From Halichondria panicea (lineage: Eukaryota; Porifera; Demospongiae; Suberitida; Halichondriidae), in the NCBI RefSeq assembly GCF_963675165.1, contig NC_087386.1:214001-278000 (forward strand): a stretch of DNA of 64,000 bases, written 5' to 3'. The notes under the pieces are model-generated. The model was not told the origin of the DNA, did not search any database, and saw only the letters and a list, made by a program, of their open reading frames with translations. The position numbers and the translations under genes were made by a program. Numbering within the stretch: position 1 is the first letter of the stretch; each line of letters begins with the position of its first letter. Shown here in pieces: positions 1 to 32,419 of the stretch.

Positions 1-8556
<8,556 letters not shown>

Positions 8557-8754
8557 AGCAAGCGTTCATTATTTTATCAGTAACTTTTATGTCGTTTTCT
8601 TATACAAACTTTTGATTGATTAAATGATTGAAAAACAAATTTACTGACAATAATAATTATCATTGTTCAATCATGTACAAATATACAATGTATAATAATT
8701 ATAAACATGTATATATATAATGATAACGGATTCGATGTATAATTATGGAGGTAC

Positions 8755-10305
8755 TCAATTGCAAGGGTAATCTTGAGGGAGCATTTGCTTGTTTCCAGGG
8801 TAATGAGGGGAATATAGAGTGTTGCCCACCCTCCTCTGTAGCACTCCATCCTTGACCCAGCCATCACCTCGTCCCTCATTCTCAAACTGACTGACCATTC
8901 TAGCCCGCCACTCGAGTAAGGCACTGTTGTACTTAGATTGCCCAGCAACATTGACCAGCTCCTTGTCATCCTGGGTCATATCAAACAGCTGTTCGTCAGG
9001 GTAGAAGGCTCTGAATACATACTTCATCTTCCCATCAGTGAGAGCATTCCAATGAATGATAAGGCTGTACGTTATGGACATCTCTAGGTCAATATACTCG
9101 CGCCATTTCAGAGTCGGGGATTTCTTTAGTGTTTGAAGAAGTGAGCTCCCATTAACTGTATCTGGTATATTGATTCCAGCAACGTCTAGGAAAGTTGGCA
9201 ATATGTCCCTCATTTCAGTGACTACATCCAGAGAGGTGCCACGCTGCACACTCACACTGCTGTCCATAGAGGGAGGCCAACTCAGCAACATCGGTACACG
9301 GGCTGAACCAAAGTATGGATAGCCTTTACGCCACAGGAAATGGTCGCCCATCATGTCACCATGGTCAGATGTGAAGAATATAAATGTATTATTTCTAAGT
9401 CCTTTTCTGTCGAGAGTTTGTAATATTTCTCCAATCCACTCGTCCACAAAACCAGTACTGGCATAGTAAGCTTGTCTGGATAATCGCACACTTTCAGTGC
9501 TAATATTCCCTGCCCACATGCTAGGGGGTGGTGTGTCGTAGTGTAGAGCGTACTCCTTATCCCACGCATTGCTAATAAACGGAGGGGGCATATCATCTGG
9601 TTTAAACTGTTCCATCCATCTCTTTGGTGGATCGTAGGGACTGTGGGGTCGGTGGAAGGACGCCTTCAAGAAGAAAGGTTGTGAGTTATTGTAAGTCTCA
9701 ATGAAGCTTGTAGCTCCCCTCCCAACCCATGCCGTGGGGTGGAGGGACTCTGGCAGCCCGTACACTGCAGCTCTATAGTCGTTATACTGTAATCCAGTGG
9801 CCATGGGGTTAACTTCAGGGTAGGTCTTAGCAAACCACTCGTCATAATCGTCCAGTTCTTGTGGGAGGCCATCGTACAGATCTGTCTCGTGGTAGCCGTG
9901 TTCAATACCACTGTTTGTAGTACTGTTCCAACCAAAGTGATCCTTGCCAATAGAACAAGTATAGTATCCAGCATCGGACAAAGCTCTCGGCATCTCAAAT
10001 TCATACTTCGTGGCCACGTTGCCATAGCCCAACATGCCATGATACCAAGGGGAGAGTCCGGTTAGAATTGCTGCCCTGGCTGGGGTACATATAGGAGTGG
10101 AGCTGTACGCATTGGTGTAGCGGACACCATCAGCTGCAAGTCGGTCCAAGTTAGGGGTCTGTGCTAGCTTGTTTCCAGAACAGCCCAACGCGTCAGCTCT
10201 CATCTGGTCTGCCATCAGGAAGAGTATGTTAGGGCGGTCCTCATTTCCTTGAACTGTGGTCAATATCAGCAGGAGTGCTGCCACTATCCAGCTAGCTGAG
10301 CTCAT
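8755..10305 (-). CDS. secreted sulfatase, single exon
   Basis: Type I formylglycine-dependent sulfatase that hydrolyses a sulfate ester; the substrate cannot be told from sequence. One uninterrupted frame of 516 codons. I chose the internal Met at 10305 because it opens a signal peptide (SWIVAALLLILTTVQG). An in-frame Met 20 codons earlier (10365) would bury it. Metal-site start LMADQMRADALG is at residues 30-41. The modification site CTPARAAILTG has Cys73 (C-x-P-x-R), the residue converted to formylglycine. The second metal motif TSDHGDMMGDHFLWRKG lies about two thirds along. Several N-x-T/S sites fit secretion. The DQ in place of the DD of most animal arylsulfatases, and the SDHGDMMGDHFLWRKG block, resemble bacterial and choline-sulfatase-like members. 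Intronless, although every long neighbour is intron-rich, so lateral origin or retrocopy is possible. Confidence 0.9.
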   Translation of the reverse strand: MSSASWIVAALLLILTTVQGNEDRPNILFLMADQMRADALGCSGNKLAQTPNLDRLAADGVRYTNAYSSTPICTPARAAILTGLSPWYHGMLGYGNVATKYEFEMPRALSDAGYYTCSIGKDHFGWNSTTNSGIEHGYHETDLYDGLPQELDDYDEWFAKTYPEVNPMATGLQYNDYRAAVYGLPESLHPTAWVGRGATSFIETYNNSQPFFLKASFHRPHSPYDPPKRWMEQFKPDDMPPPFISNAWDKEYALHYDTPPPSMWAGNISTESVRLSRQAYYASTGFVDEWIGEILQTLDRKGLRNNTFIFFTSDHGDMMGDHFLWRKGYPYFGSARVPMLLSWPPSMDSSVSVQRGTSLDVVTEMRDILPTFLDVAGINIPDTVNGSSLLQTLKKSPTLKWREYIDLEMSITYSLIIHWNALTDGKMKYVFRAFYPDEQLFDMTQDDKELVNVAGQSKYNSALLEWRARMVSQFENEGRGDGWVKDGVLQRRVGNTLYSPHYPGNKQMLPQDYPCN

Positions 10306-10924
10306 CTTGTAAACACAGTCGAGTCTCTCTGAGCAAACAAAGGGGAGGGGCTTGTGCAGCCACAACTTTCAATTATACCATCAGGAGTGAAGAGGAGTCA
10401 AGTTGTAAACAAGAGACAAGACTGCCAACTGTAAAGACTGAAGTGAATAGCAGAGGATTATATCAATTCAAGACATGCAGAACTCTTTGAAGAAGAAATG
10501 GACCAATTCTAGCTACATCATTCTATATCCTACACCTGTACCACATGCTCTCTCTAGTAGTAAACACTCTTTGATCCGCTGTGTATACGTTTTGTGTTGC
10601 GTGTGCCGCTTGCACTTGTCATTAGAACTTCAACACCCGCACATTTTAAATTTGTGCTTTCCATAATTTTTGTCACGGTAGTTTTCTGGGTTTTCTGGGT
10701 AAGAGGTTGGAGGGAGGCCTTCATGCTTACCACAGCCATGTACCCTATATGAATGTATATACACCTGGAAGGCTCATGGTATTTACCCTATATCACATAT
10801 CGAGAATTACAATGGATATTCCTGTGTCAGAGCACACCCTGCCTGGTACAAATAATCATTCTCCATATAATCACACGCTTCTCCTACATTGTTTATATAC
10901 CGTGAACTCTCTCTCTCTCTTAGG

Positions 10925-11117
10925 TGAACTAAAGAGGGGTCTCAACAAGATAGCTAGCTGCTCAGACGAAGAGGCGAAAGATCAGTTCTCTGAGTCACTA
11001 TATACTATACAAGATATTGCATGGCGGAACATAACTATGTGCAGTTTGAATAATTGCCATGGCGACCAGTACCTTCCACACTCGCTAGACTACTTAGACT
11101 ATCGTGGCAAAGATTAA
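10925..11117 (+). CDS. orphan terminal exon, unrecognised
   Basis: After a good acceptor (ctctctctctcttag) an open frame of about 64 codons runs from GELKRGLNKIASCSDEEAKD to a TAA at 11115-11117. It has a coding look, with acidic and polar residues, Cys in ITMCSLNNCHGD and little repetition. I could not find the exons it would join. The stretch 10306-10924 upstream holds only the 5' flank of the opposite-strand sulfatase and weak ORFs. It may be a relic or the last exon of a small gene. Confidence 0.3.
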
Positions 11118-11924
11118 TTTACTTTGAACATCAAATATTGTGTACATGGTGACTGACTACTTGCTGTATACATGTGCTTATTAAAACAATACCACATTAA
11201 TCTTTGTCACTCGAGTTAATTATATAAGCCGAAACAATGGCAAGCAGATCATAAAAGCTATAATTATAATTATAATTATACTGAACCAACGTTTAAAAAA
11301 AAAGCGGTCTGGCCAGAAACTGCTTAGGGGATAAGTACTACTTTTTAAGGTAGCATAAGTACTGCTTTTGAGGGCAGCATAAGTACTACTTTCGTAGCAT
11401 AAGTACTACTTTTTAAGGTAGCATAAGTACTACTTTTTAGGGTAGCATAAGTACTGCTTTCGAGGGCAGCATAAAGTACACTACACCTAGCAGTGCATAC
11501 TGTGAGTTACAGAACTCCTGATAAAGTAGCGCTCTGATGGCAGATGCCAGTTTCCCGACACCCAACCACCAGCTCCGGAGCCCCATGAATAACCAACCAC
11601 AAGCGCTACTTACTTTGGGTCACCGAAAGTGATTTGTATAAAGTGGGCAGTGATAGTCTGTGTCTCATAAATTAGCCGCCCTTTCTAAGCTAGTCTCATG
11701 TATCAGCCGCAGAGCTAGATAAGCCTCCTAATAAACAAGCATTATTTAATTAATTGTAGACAAAAAAGTATAAGTAATATATACACACACAGATGAAGTA
11801 ATTGTTCTAAATACAATAATGTCACACGTGATCGATGGAAAAGGATAACTTCAGAGCAGAGGTAACTAGAGGGATGTGTGTAAGGACTGCTGTATATGCT
11901 ATAATAATAGTCCAATCAATGAGT
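11118..11924. other. intergenic, AT-rich, with a short tandem repeat
   Basis: No supported gene. Tandem repeat at about 11325-11475: units of roughly 24 bp (taagtactactttttaagg, then tagca) with diverged forms containing ctttcgagggcagca. An (ATTATA)n run lies at 11262-11280. The rest is unique AT-rich sequence between two genes' 3' ends. Confidence 0.7.
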
Positions 11925-18685
<6,761 letters not shown>

Positions 18686-18759
18686 GGCTATATGGGGGAG
18701 GGAGGGGGTGTAAGGATACGATGGGGACACCACCACTCTGCATGGCTATATGGGGAGGG

Positions 18760-19512
18760 AGGCTGGTAACACACACACACACACATGTATTAATGGGTTA
18801 GGGTGTGTGTGTTTGTTGGCACTGCTGTGTGTGCACTAACGGGACCATTACACACACGCAGGTGGCACAAACAACTCTACACGATCACATTACACGATCA
18901 CATTACACCGTGCTAGCTCAACAATGAAAGTACACATTCCAAAAAGATACTCCCAAAAGTTCCTAGAATAACACTAAAACTTGTCTTACACACAATATGC
19001 ACGGTACGGGATGGTGTGATGTGGTGTGGGCACCAGCCATTGTGTATGTCCCCATGTTTAATACAATAGTAGATACCACCAATTACCACTTATTATCAAT
19101 CACCAGAGCTAGAGTATCACATCTCTCTAGCTCTAGCTCTGGCTATCTGCTAATAACCACCCGCAACGGCTGGATCTACTGCCTTCATAACTCACCTAAG
19201 TACTTGTTGAATGCGGTGCTGTGTAGTTAACAGAAGTCTAGCGTTGTCTTTTATGCGGCCAAACACAAGCTTCTTAATCTTGGTGTACGGTGTGTGATCA
19301 ATCACTGTTACGTGAGTTCATAATTATGTTGTCGTCTTATGAGAAAGTAAAATAAGAAATTCACTTAATTAGATAATTATTATTTCTGATTCTGCTGATT
19401 CAGCAAAACGTATATTAGATTGACGATCTTTTGTTTTAGGGGCGTGGCTAGCTGAGTCTGGTTTGCTGAGAGCTAGCTAGCTAGAGAAAGAGACCAGAGA
19501 AAGACAGTGAAG
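18760..19512. promoter_or_regulatory. divergent intergenic promoter region
   Basis: The space between the receptor's start and the plus-strand gene at 19513. It contains short AC tracts, a repeated tacacgatcacat, and a GC-box-like ggggcgtggc at 19439-19448 about 65 bp upstream of the plus gene's ATG. No RNA gene seen. Confidence 0.4.
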
Positions 19513-22500
19513 ATGCCTATTGTGAAGATTCCTTTGAAGCACAAGTTTGGGATTGTGTCTCTGTCTCGAGCTGAGGGTTTGTTGATCAAGAAGAGGCAGG
19601 CAGACAGTAGAGAAACACAGAAATCCTCCCCTGGCCCTCTAGAGATAACCCTGGAGTTTGTCTCCAAGGTGATGCATGAGCTAGCTATACACACTCTGTC
19701 ATGACACTCCCCTGCAGTATAATAAGACCAGGGAAAACATGAGAGGCTCCTTGGACACTCTTGTCCAGTCATCTCTTCTCCATGCAAAGGTACACCAATA
19801 CATCCACTACCCGGGCCCCTTGTGTAATGATCACTACCTCTGCTGCCTGCACACACTGACTGCAGTACAAGGCTGGTGTGGGTAGAGCTGAGTCAGGTGA
19901 TGTATCATATGCATGGCTGGAGCTCTCTCTGCTGTGTCAGTGTTATGGACAATACCAGCAAGATGCTCTGTTACTGTTGGCCCTCTCTCTCAGCCACGCC
20001 CCCCTCTCTGAGGCACACATTGAGAGGTACTCCCCCTCACACACACTCCACACACACCTCACACACCCTCCCCCCTCCAGCCTCCTCTATATTGCGGGGC
20101 TCTGCTTTCAATGGCTGAAGAGCAAGGAGCTCTCTGAGACTGTTCTGAGAACAGGAGAGCTGCTGCTGCTCAAGATAGTCTACCTCACCACACTACGACT
20201 GCACTACCATCATCTCACTCGTGCATTAGCTGTGCGTACTCTAGTGTAGTGTGGTCTGTAGTGCTAGAAGTGTATACCTGATGCAAACTAATGATGCGAG
20301 CGCCTATCATATCGCATAAATTTGCATTGCACAAAATTATTGGCCTTTATTCGAGGCCTGTACGATCCTCATTGAAATCGTGGCGTTTAATCCAGGGAAT
20401 AGGATCAATCGCATAACGTTTTCGTACCTTAAAATTGGTCAAAACGAATATTTTATGCTTGCATATGATTATTTCTAGCACTATATGGTAATATCCAGCT
20501 GTTCTCTCCCCAGGATGCAACCAGAGTGGAGGATATAGGACAGCTCAAGGATGACCTGGAAGGTACTGGTATACATGGAGTCAGTGTGAGGTCACTGATA
20601 TACTCACTCCCTGCAGGGTTTGAAGTGAGGGAGAAAATGTACAGAAACTTCCCAGAAGCTCTACTGCAATGGAAACTATCTCTTGAAATTGTGAGTATAA
20701 TTATACATGTAATTATACATGTCCAGAAGATTCATTTATAGCCATCCCCTCCCAGGGCTTGCTTATCTGTGAGAGTTATGGTGGCAACACTGCCCCCGAG
20801 AGTCGAGTGTCACCTCACACAGCCTGCAGTAACAACCAGGTACGTCTTAATTCAGCTTGTGGTAAAATATCATAGCACCTACATGTATGTTCAGATCGTT
20901 AACTTCAATGATATATCAACAAGCATTATGCATTTCCCCTCCTCAGAGAGCTACCTCTGTCCAGTCATCACCCCACCCATCTCCCGGGTTGCAGTCATCG
21001 CCCCACCCTCCCACCGGGCTGGCTCCCATCCTCTGGCACACTCTCGATGTATGGCAGTGCATCAACACTGGCAATGAGGCGCTGGGAGAGGCTCTAGCAG
21101 ACCTACTGGGCTGCTCCACAAACTTTGACCCTCACAGTAGTTTGTAAGTGTGTTAGCATTATACAGTATACACGGTAATTAAACTTGAAAGCTTGATTGT
21201 TATTGTGTGTCTTTGCTGCAGGTTGGAAGGAGCCCTGGCCATGTCACTGCTGTGTGTGGCGTCTCAACTAAACCTTGCTAGTATTAAACTACTACAATCA
21301 TTGGCAGCTGGTTCATCTCGCCCAAGCACTCAGCAAAAAGCCCCATCATTATCAGACAAGTCCACCACTCCTCCCGAGAGCCCCAGGAGAGAAACACGAT
21401 TCATTCTTCCAGAAGATATGACGTCACAGTCAAGGCGGCCTCGCAAACCAAGCACTCTCAATGTTCTAGGAGCACAGCCTGAGTTTGATGCAGCATTATT
21501 AGGCTCTGCTGTGACACTCCTCACACAGTTCACCGTGGCAGTAGATGAGGAAGATGAGAGCTCCTACCATTCATCACCAGTAGCCAGTACAGTGGGTACA
21601 CAAAGTCTGATAGAGAGTGTCGTGATCCCGTCCCCCCCTCCCAGCACACACACTAGTCACACTAACAGTGCTCTACTGGATAGTACAACTACTGATCTAT
21701 CTCTTGGACTCAGCAAATCCAATCCTTTACTACACTCTGAGAACAAGAGCCTCTATAAGCTGATCACTGTGAGTGGACACAGCAATGCTGATGAAAGAAT
21801 CAATCTTCTGGATACAATTGAAAGTGTTGACAGTCAATCTGACATGGAATCTCAAAAGAAAGTTGTCCTACAATCTCCTACCAACACATGTACCACATTT
21901 GAACCAATCGAGGATTGCCACACCCTCCAACAGCAATCCCCTGCATCATATTACGCTCATAGCCACGCCCCCCTCAGTGACGGAGTTGCAGTACTTGGCA
22001 GTCAAGTGGCACCCAGCACAGTATATCGTAGGAGTGTTTTCTCCACTCCTGATCAACATCTTGGCAGCTTGGAGGATAACACGGTGTCCCCAGGACTACA
22101 GTCTTGGTCCACAGAGGTATCCCTGCTCTACACACTGGGTATGGCTGATTGTGTGCTGTATGGACGCAGCTCTTTGATACAGCGATGTGCTCTACTAGGA
22201 GATGAGGACGAGGGCGGTCTAGTGGGACTGGCTCAGTATTCTAACAATGGGTCTTCAACAGGTACGCTTATGTAGTACATGTAGCATTTTGAAAGTACTA
22301 GAGTTGGCTCTGTAACTAGAGTTCTGATGGTCCAAATTCAACGATTTTCTGATTTTCTGAAAGCTTAGAAGGAGTGCGTTCAGATGGTATGCTCAAATCC
22401 CAAAGTTGGAACGAGTTATAATTTCCTATTTTCAGAAAAAGACCATAGATTATAGCCCGTGGTATGTTTTGTTAAAAACCAGCTACTAAAAATAGACTTT

Positions 22501-23517
22501 CATTGGCGAACTGGAGTATAATTTAAACTCTGATAGTGTATATGAAGTACTTTTCTCCCCCCTTGTACAGATATGAGTTGGACTGTGCGTCATGCAGCTG
22601 TGCTGGGCCTGTCTCGTGTGGTCCGAGTGTGTGGGCATGTAGCCGTGCAGGATGGCTTCAGTCATGTGGCCAGGGGGGCACTCACGGAGGCACACGCACA
22701 CGAGAAGGAACCAAAAGTATTGGAGGCTTTCAAACTGGCTCAGGTGGGTAGTTACCGCATAACTGCGAATATTATATTTGGTGAATGAACCATTTATTTG
22801 CATTTTTTGATTTGCCGTCTCAGGCGTGTCCAGACCTCGACAAAGCTCTCCTGTCATTGGACAAGGTTTCATTCTCATCACCTTTACTGGCTCACATTGC
22901 TAATGGCCTCAGTCGTCATTTCCTGCCTCCAATTTCCACTACACTACCTCCTGTCAAGTCAAAGTAAACTGTACACCTCTTACCAACTGGTCTGTAATGC
23001 ATGATATTTGCTTTGCAGGCACAAGAGAGTTGCAACAGCTCCAGCTAGAACAGAGGGAAAGGATTTGACTGCTTCACTGAGTAAAGTACAGCCTAAGTAA
23101 GGCCCAACTGTGTCTTGTATTGTGTTAGCATGTTGTGTGTGTGCGTGTGGTAGGGTGTCTACTAGGACAGGGGTACCACATGTGGCCAGCTTCAATAGTC
23201 GTCGGATGGGAGCCCTCAATGCTATAGCAGAAGAGCACTGGAAGAGGCAAATGAAGGAACAGGAGAAACAGGAAGAGCAGGTACACGTGTGTGTGTGCGT
23301 GTGCGTGTGTGTGGATCGACAAGGCCTTGATTACATACTTTTTAAGTGTTGTACATGTCATACTACAATACACCATCTAATATTATTTTGTTTGGTAGGA
23401 GAGAGTTGCGGCAGAGGAGGTACTAAAGAAAGAGTATGAAGAAAAGATGAGAAAGAAAGAGGAGAAGTTAGCCAGGAATAAGAGACCCCACACTCATCAG
23501 TGCTCTCACCCACTCTA
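19513..23517 (+). CDS. helical protein, possibly TMEM232-like
   Basis: A multi-exon gene beginning MPIVKIPLKHKFGIVSLSRA at 19513 and ending SHPL at 23517. Exons read 19513-19668, 19717-19790, 19865-~20026, ~20080-20232, 20515-20561, 20617-20691, 20758-20839, 20947-21145, 21223-22260, 22571-22743, 22825-22965, 23019-23098, ~23155-23280 and 23397-23517. Early exons are rich in Leu helices (ELSLLCQCYGQYQQDALLLL). A 346-codon exon (21223-22260) is largely Ser/Thr-rich and probably disordered. WTVRHAAVLGLSRVVRVCG at 22575 looks like a HEAT-type helix. The C-terminus is a charged coiled coil (EEHWKRQMKEQEKQEEQ). The opening and the HEAT-like block remind me of the TMEM232 family, but I cannot confirm this. 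The reading frame is continuous through all junctions, so the gene is real even if the name is not. Confidence 0.7.
22318..22500. mobile_element. foldback repeat, left half (subfamily B)
   Basis: Starts ctagagttctgatggtccaa and contains gattttctgaaagcttagaa and gtatgctcaaatcccaaa. It shares its start with the fuller copy at 28183-28475. Intronic in the plus-strand gene. Confidence 0.7.
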
Positions 23518-23722
23518 GCTTATTATGTCACATGACTGTCAGTATACTTATTGTATGCAAAGCTGCCGTGTGTTTTATCACCATGGATACTAATGAACTC
23601 TTTATATTATAATAATTATGTTTATTGAATATCACTTATCACATTGTCAACAAGTTACTGATCAGTAAGAGCAATTTCGGATGAATCAAAACTTAAGACA
23701 TGAAATAATAAGTCTCTGCATG

Positions 23723-24940
23723 CTAGCTGTCACAATCTAAGGAAGTGTTCCTTGTCTTGAGTTTCTGACGTCCTTTTTGTGATCTACTCTTTGACTTTGA
23801 AGCATTCTCAAGTACCTGTGTATTGGTGACAGAGGTAGAATGTGATTCACCATCTCATGCACGGGGGGGGGGTACCTTTGAGAGGTGTGTCTGTGTGGAT
23901 ACATCCACTGCAGTCTGTGTGCATGCCTCAGATGTGTGGAGTGTGCCTACACCCACGCTGCACCTAACAACAGGAGTTACACACCGAGGTGGTGATGGTG
24001 TAGGGGAATGATTGGACCGTGGTAAGCTTGTACTGCTGGGCTCTGGTGTCTCTATGACTGACTGTGTTGAATGTGTTTGTGTGTGCGATGGCCTTGATGA
24101 TGGAGCTCTGACTGACTGCACACACAGGGAGGAGAGTTAGAGCATTAACAACACAAACCACCATACCTGGGTACGACGTGATGAACTCTTTTCTCTACCC
24201 CCAGGTGAGCAGTAGCTCTGTAACAAAGAGGTCAACACTATTCAACATATCAATCAATCCTGGCCTCACACTTGATAGTAGTAGCCTTGCTGCTGTGGTC
24301 AAGAGTACATCACTCTCCATCTTAGCACTGTGATAATGAGGTTGAATCAACACACACACACACTCACACACCCACGCACGCACACAGTGACCTTACCTAT
24401 GTCTTTGTTGCTGTCCCGCTGATCTACTTCTCTCTCTGCGTCTCTGCATGTGCAAGCTACAATATAACACGACACAGTAACAGTGTACACCCCACCCACC
24501 ACATCTCTATATAACACGACACAGTAACAGTGTATACCCCACCCACCATATCTCTGAGCATGCCTGGATGAATGACTCCAGCCTCCACCAGCTGGCGTCT
24601 CACTAGCGGCTGCTGGTAATAGTGTTTGAGGTGGCGATCTTGGAGACTGTTGTAATGAAAGGTCCCCTGAGACAATAGTGGTATAGACAGGTTAGAGCTG
24701 GGGGGGGGGGGGGGTACAGTACTTACTGCTGTTCCCTTGGTCGAGCTGAAGTTGCCCATGAGGTTAGTAGGAGATGAGCTATCAAATCCTTCCTCTCTCC
24801 TCTGCACATCAATGTAGTGACGCCTGTACACATCATAAGTCTGTCATATGAGCCTAAGTATACGCTGGCTTACAATTTCTTGGAGACAGCTCTGATGGCT
24901 GAGTCTGGAATGTCTTGTGTGTCCATGTCAAAGTTAAACT
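23723..24940 (-). CDS. Ser/Thr/Pro-rich protein with TQT motifs, unrecognised
   Basis: Exons on the minus strand read ~24940-24873 (FNFDMDTQDIPDSAIRAVSK), ~24829-24727 (RHYIDVQRREEGFDSSSPTN), ~24667-24543 (FHYNSLQDRHLKHYYQQPLV, then RRQLVEAGVIHPGML), ~24448-24398 (Arg/Gln-rich), ~24330-24273 (ESDVLLTTAARLLL), ~24223-24168, ~24117-23875 (Ser/Thr/Pro-rich) and ~23816-23723 (basic tail ending LDCDS). The conserved-looking block is LQDRHLKHYYQQPLVRRQL. The penultimate exon has TQT in SHTQTHSTQ, EACTQTAVD and DVSTQTHLS, the core of the dynein light chain LC8 binding motif. No known family recognised. The upstream start is not settled: ATG at 24926 is the first Met in the frame, but an acceptor precedes it. 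Confidence 0.55.
24470..24562 (-). repeat. 47-bp x2 duplication spanning a 5' splice site
   Basis: On the minus strand agagatatg|gtgggtgggg and the following intron sequence to gtgtcgtgttatat are repeated once (agagatgtggtgggtgggg). The first copy holds the exon end after GMLRD. Confidence 0.7.
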
Positions 24941-25146
24941 GTAAATCAGTTCAAAGGGTCTGCTATGTAGCCATGGAGATTTAGTTATAATTCCATTTAG
25001 AGAACACTGTAACGACCATTACCAGGATCCAATGGTGTGACAGTTCAATTCTAGACTGGGGGGCTACGTTTTTTCACATTAACAAACAATTTTTTTGTAG
25101 AAGTTCAATGAATATAAACAGTTTGTGGATTGGTTTATGTGTGCAG

Positions 25147-26460
25147 TCACTTTCTCTTGTTCCCAGAGCCGGCTAGCAATGATAGGATCCTGATGAAGAT
25201 GTTCACTGTGTCCAGATAGATACCCATAGACCTACAAGGATTAGGGATAAAGAGATGTGTACAACGAGAGATGCTTACATGTTGACTGGGTCATAGTGGT
25301 TGTCTCTCTCTGCATGAGCAATGATCTTCTGTGTATCATACAGTAAGAAGCCTCCAAACAATACTAGTCCTCCGTACATGTACACAGCATGCAGCCCAGA
25401 GAACAAGGCACCTCCAGGACTGGCAAACATCCCTCCTGCAATAGTGGTAATATACACAGTAATGTGCCTACCAATAGAGGCTACAAGTGTGCACAGTAAT
25501 GTGCCTACCAATAGAGGCTACAAGGACAACTCCTAGTCCCAGAGAGAGGGGGCCACTCATGGTGAGATAGCGTTCACTGGGAGCACAGGCTGCTGTTAGA
25601 GTGAGACCACCCACCACACCTGCTGTGTAGAGAGCAGCACGAACCACCAGAGGTCCTGCAAACACACACACACAATTAGTCTAAGCTTTAACATTTAAAC
25701 AGACCTGCCATCATGATGAGTGGAGCCATAGTCACACCCATGACTGATGCAAACACACTAAAGGCTCCGATCTTGAGAGGCAGTGTTTCAGGAGTGTATG
25801 GAGTAGAGTAGCATATCATGGATGAGCCAATGGTCCCCACAAAGAACATAACCAGTGACTGCAAAGGAGGAAGGATTGCATGAAGACAGTACCTACGATA
25901 TACTACAAATGTACAGAGCCCTCACCACAATAGGTCTCCCTGCCATGAACTTCATTAGACCACTAGACTTAGTAGCAGCGTACGCAGCCAGGGAGGTCAC
26001 TCCTAGACCCCCCGCAAAGAATGCATACGTCTTGTTAACCCTCTGTCGTACCTCAGCAGGCCAGAACCTGTGTCACAGAGAGTGGTGTGACAGATACACA
26101 GCAGTAGACAGTAGCTAGCTTACCCTGCTCTGTCAATGGCTCCAGCTTCACTGGATAAACCCAGACCATAGAAACACAGACTACCAATACCAAACAAACA
26201 CCCTCCACCAAGAACAGCACGACCAATACGATCACCTGTGGACTCAATAGTTAGTTACTACCACACACTCTATTAAGGTTACCTGACAGGCCTGCTCTAG
26301 GTACTGCCTCTACAGGGATGGCTTTGATGGTGGTTCTAGCCTCAGAGGTGAACAGTCTCCATAGTGTACGGCCTTGTCCAGGCCTTGAAGCAGCTCTCCC
26401 GCCAGCCACCACCACACCCCCGCTATATAGAGCGCGTCTGCAAACTAGACGGCTAATCAT
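25147..26460 (-). CDS. GHITM: GHITM / MICS1, mitochondrial Bax-inhibitor-family protein
   Basis: Growth-hormone-inducible transmembrane protein of the TMBIM (Bax inhibitor 1) family, located in the mitochondrial inner membrane in animals, where it maintains cristae and calcium/proton exchange. ATG at 26458-26460 opens an Arg-rich, acid-free leader (MISRLVCRRALYSG) typical of a mitochondrial presequence. Exons then give LCFYGLGLSSEAGAIDRAG, TYAFFAGGLGVTSLAAYAA, APLIMMAGPLVVRAALYTAG, LTAACAPSERYLTMSGPLSL, MYGGLVLFGGFLLYDTQKII and finally IYLDTVNIFIRIL, with the basic end GSGNKRK (TGA 25147-25149). Text and order match human GHITM closely. It is head-to-head with DRC11; starts are 189 bp apart. 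Confidence 0.93.
25457..25524 (-). repeat. 31-bp x2 duplication spanning a GHITM 5' splice site
   Basis: The 31-bp text at 25494-25524 contains the exon end GTAGCCTCTATTG and donor gtaggcac on the minus strand. It is repeated without change at 25457-25487 inside the intron. The true donor is fixed by the frame I-G-G-M-F across the junction. Confidence 0.85.
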
Positions 26461-26649
26461 TCTGTAAGAAAGTCTGTAGCACTGTATATATATATATCTC
26501 TAGCTCTTTGTCTCTAAACTTGTCTGATGCAACTTTGCTTGATTCCAATTGAAGCACACGTTGAACTTTGACCCTCATTTATTGCTATTACCATGGTTAC
26601 ACACACACACACACACACACACGTGTCCACACTAGATGCACAGTGCAGG
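26461..26649. promoter_or_regulatory. bidirectional promoter with RFX X-box-like palindrome
   Basis: Between the divergent starts of GHITM (-) and DRC11 (+). attaccatggttac at 26587-26600 reads gtaaccatggtaat on the other strand, close to the X-box consensus GTNRCC-AT-RGYAAC bound by RFX factors at ciliary genes. It lies 50 bp upstream of the ATG of DRC11, a ciliary protein. An (AC)n tract follows at 26600-26622. A tatatatata run at 26488-26498 may serve GHITM. Confidence 0.55.
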
Positions 26650-32241
<5,592 letters not shown>

Positions 32242-32419
32242 AAACAATAATTATTATACTTCAGCCATAAACACATAACATTGTTTTATCCCAAGCATTC
32301 TTTACGATTACAACCGATTGTGGAAATTGAAAAAGCATTTTTAACATTCTTACATACAACCATTAACATAGCAACTGTTAAGTAATTGAGTGCAATGACA
32401 GCTATGTGTGTGTGTGTGC

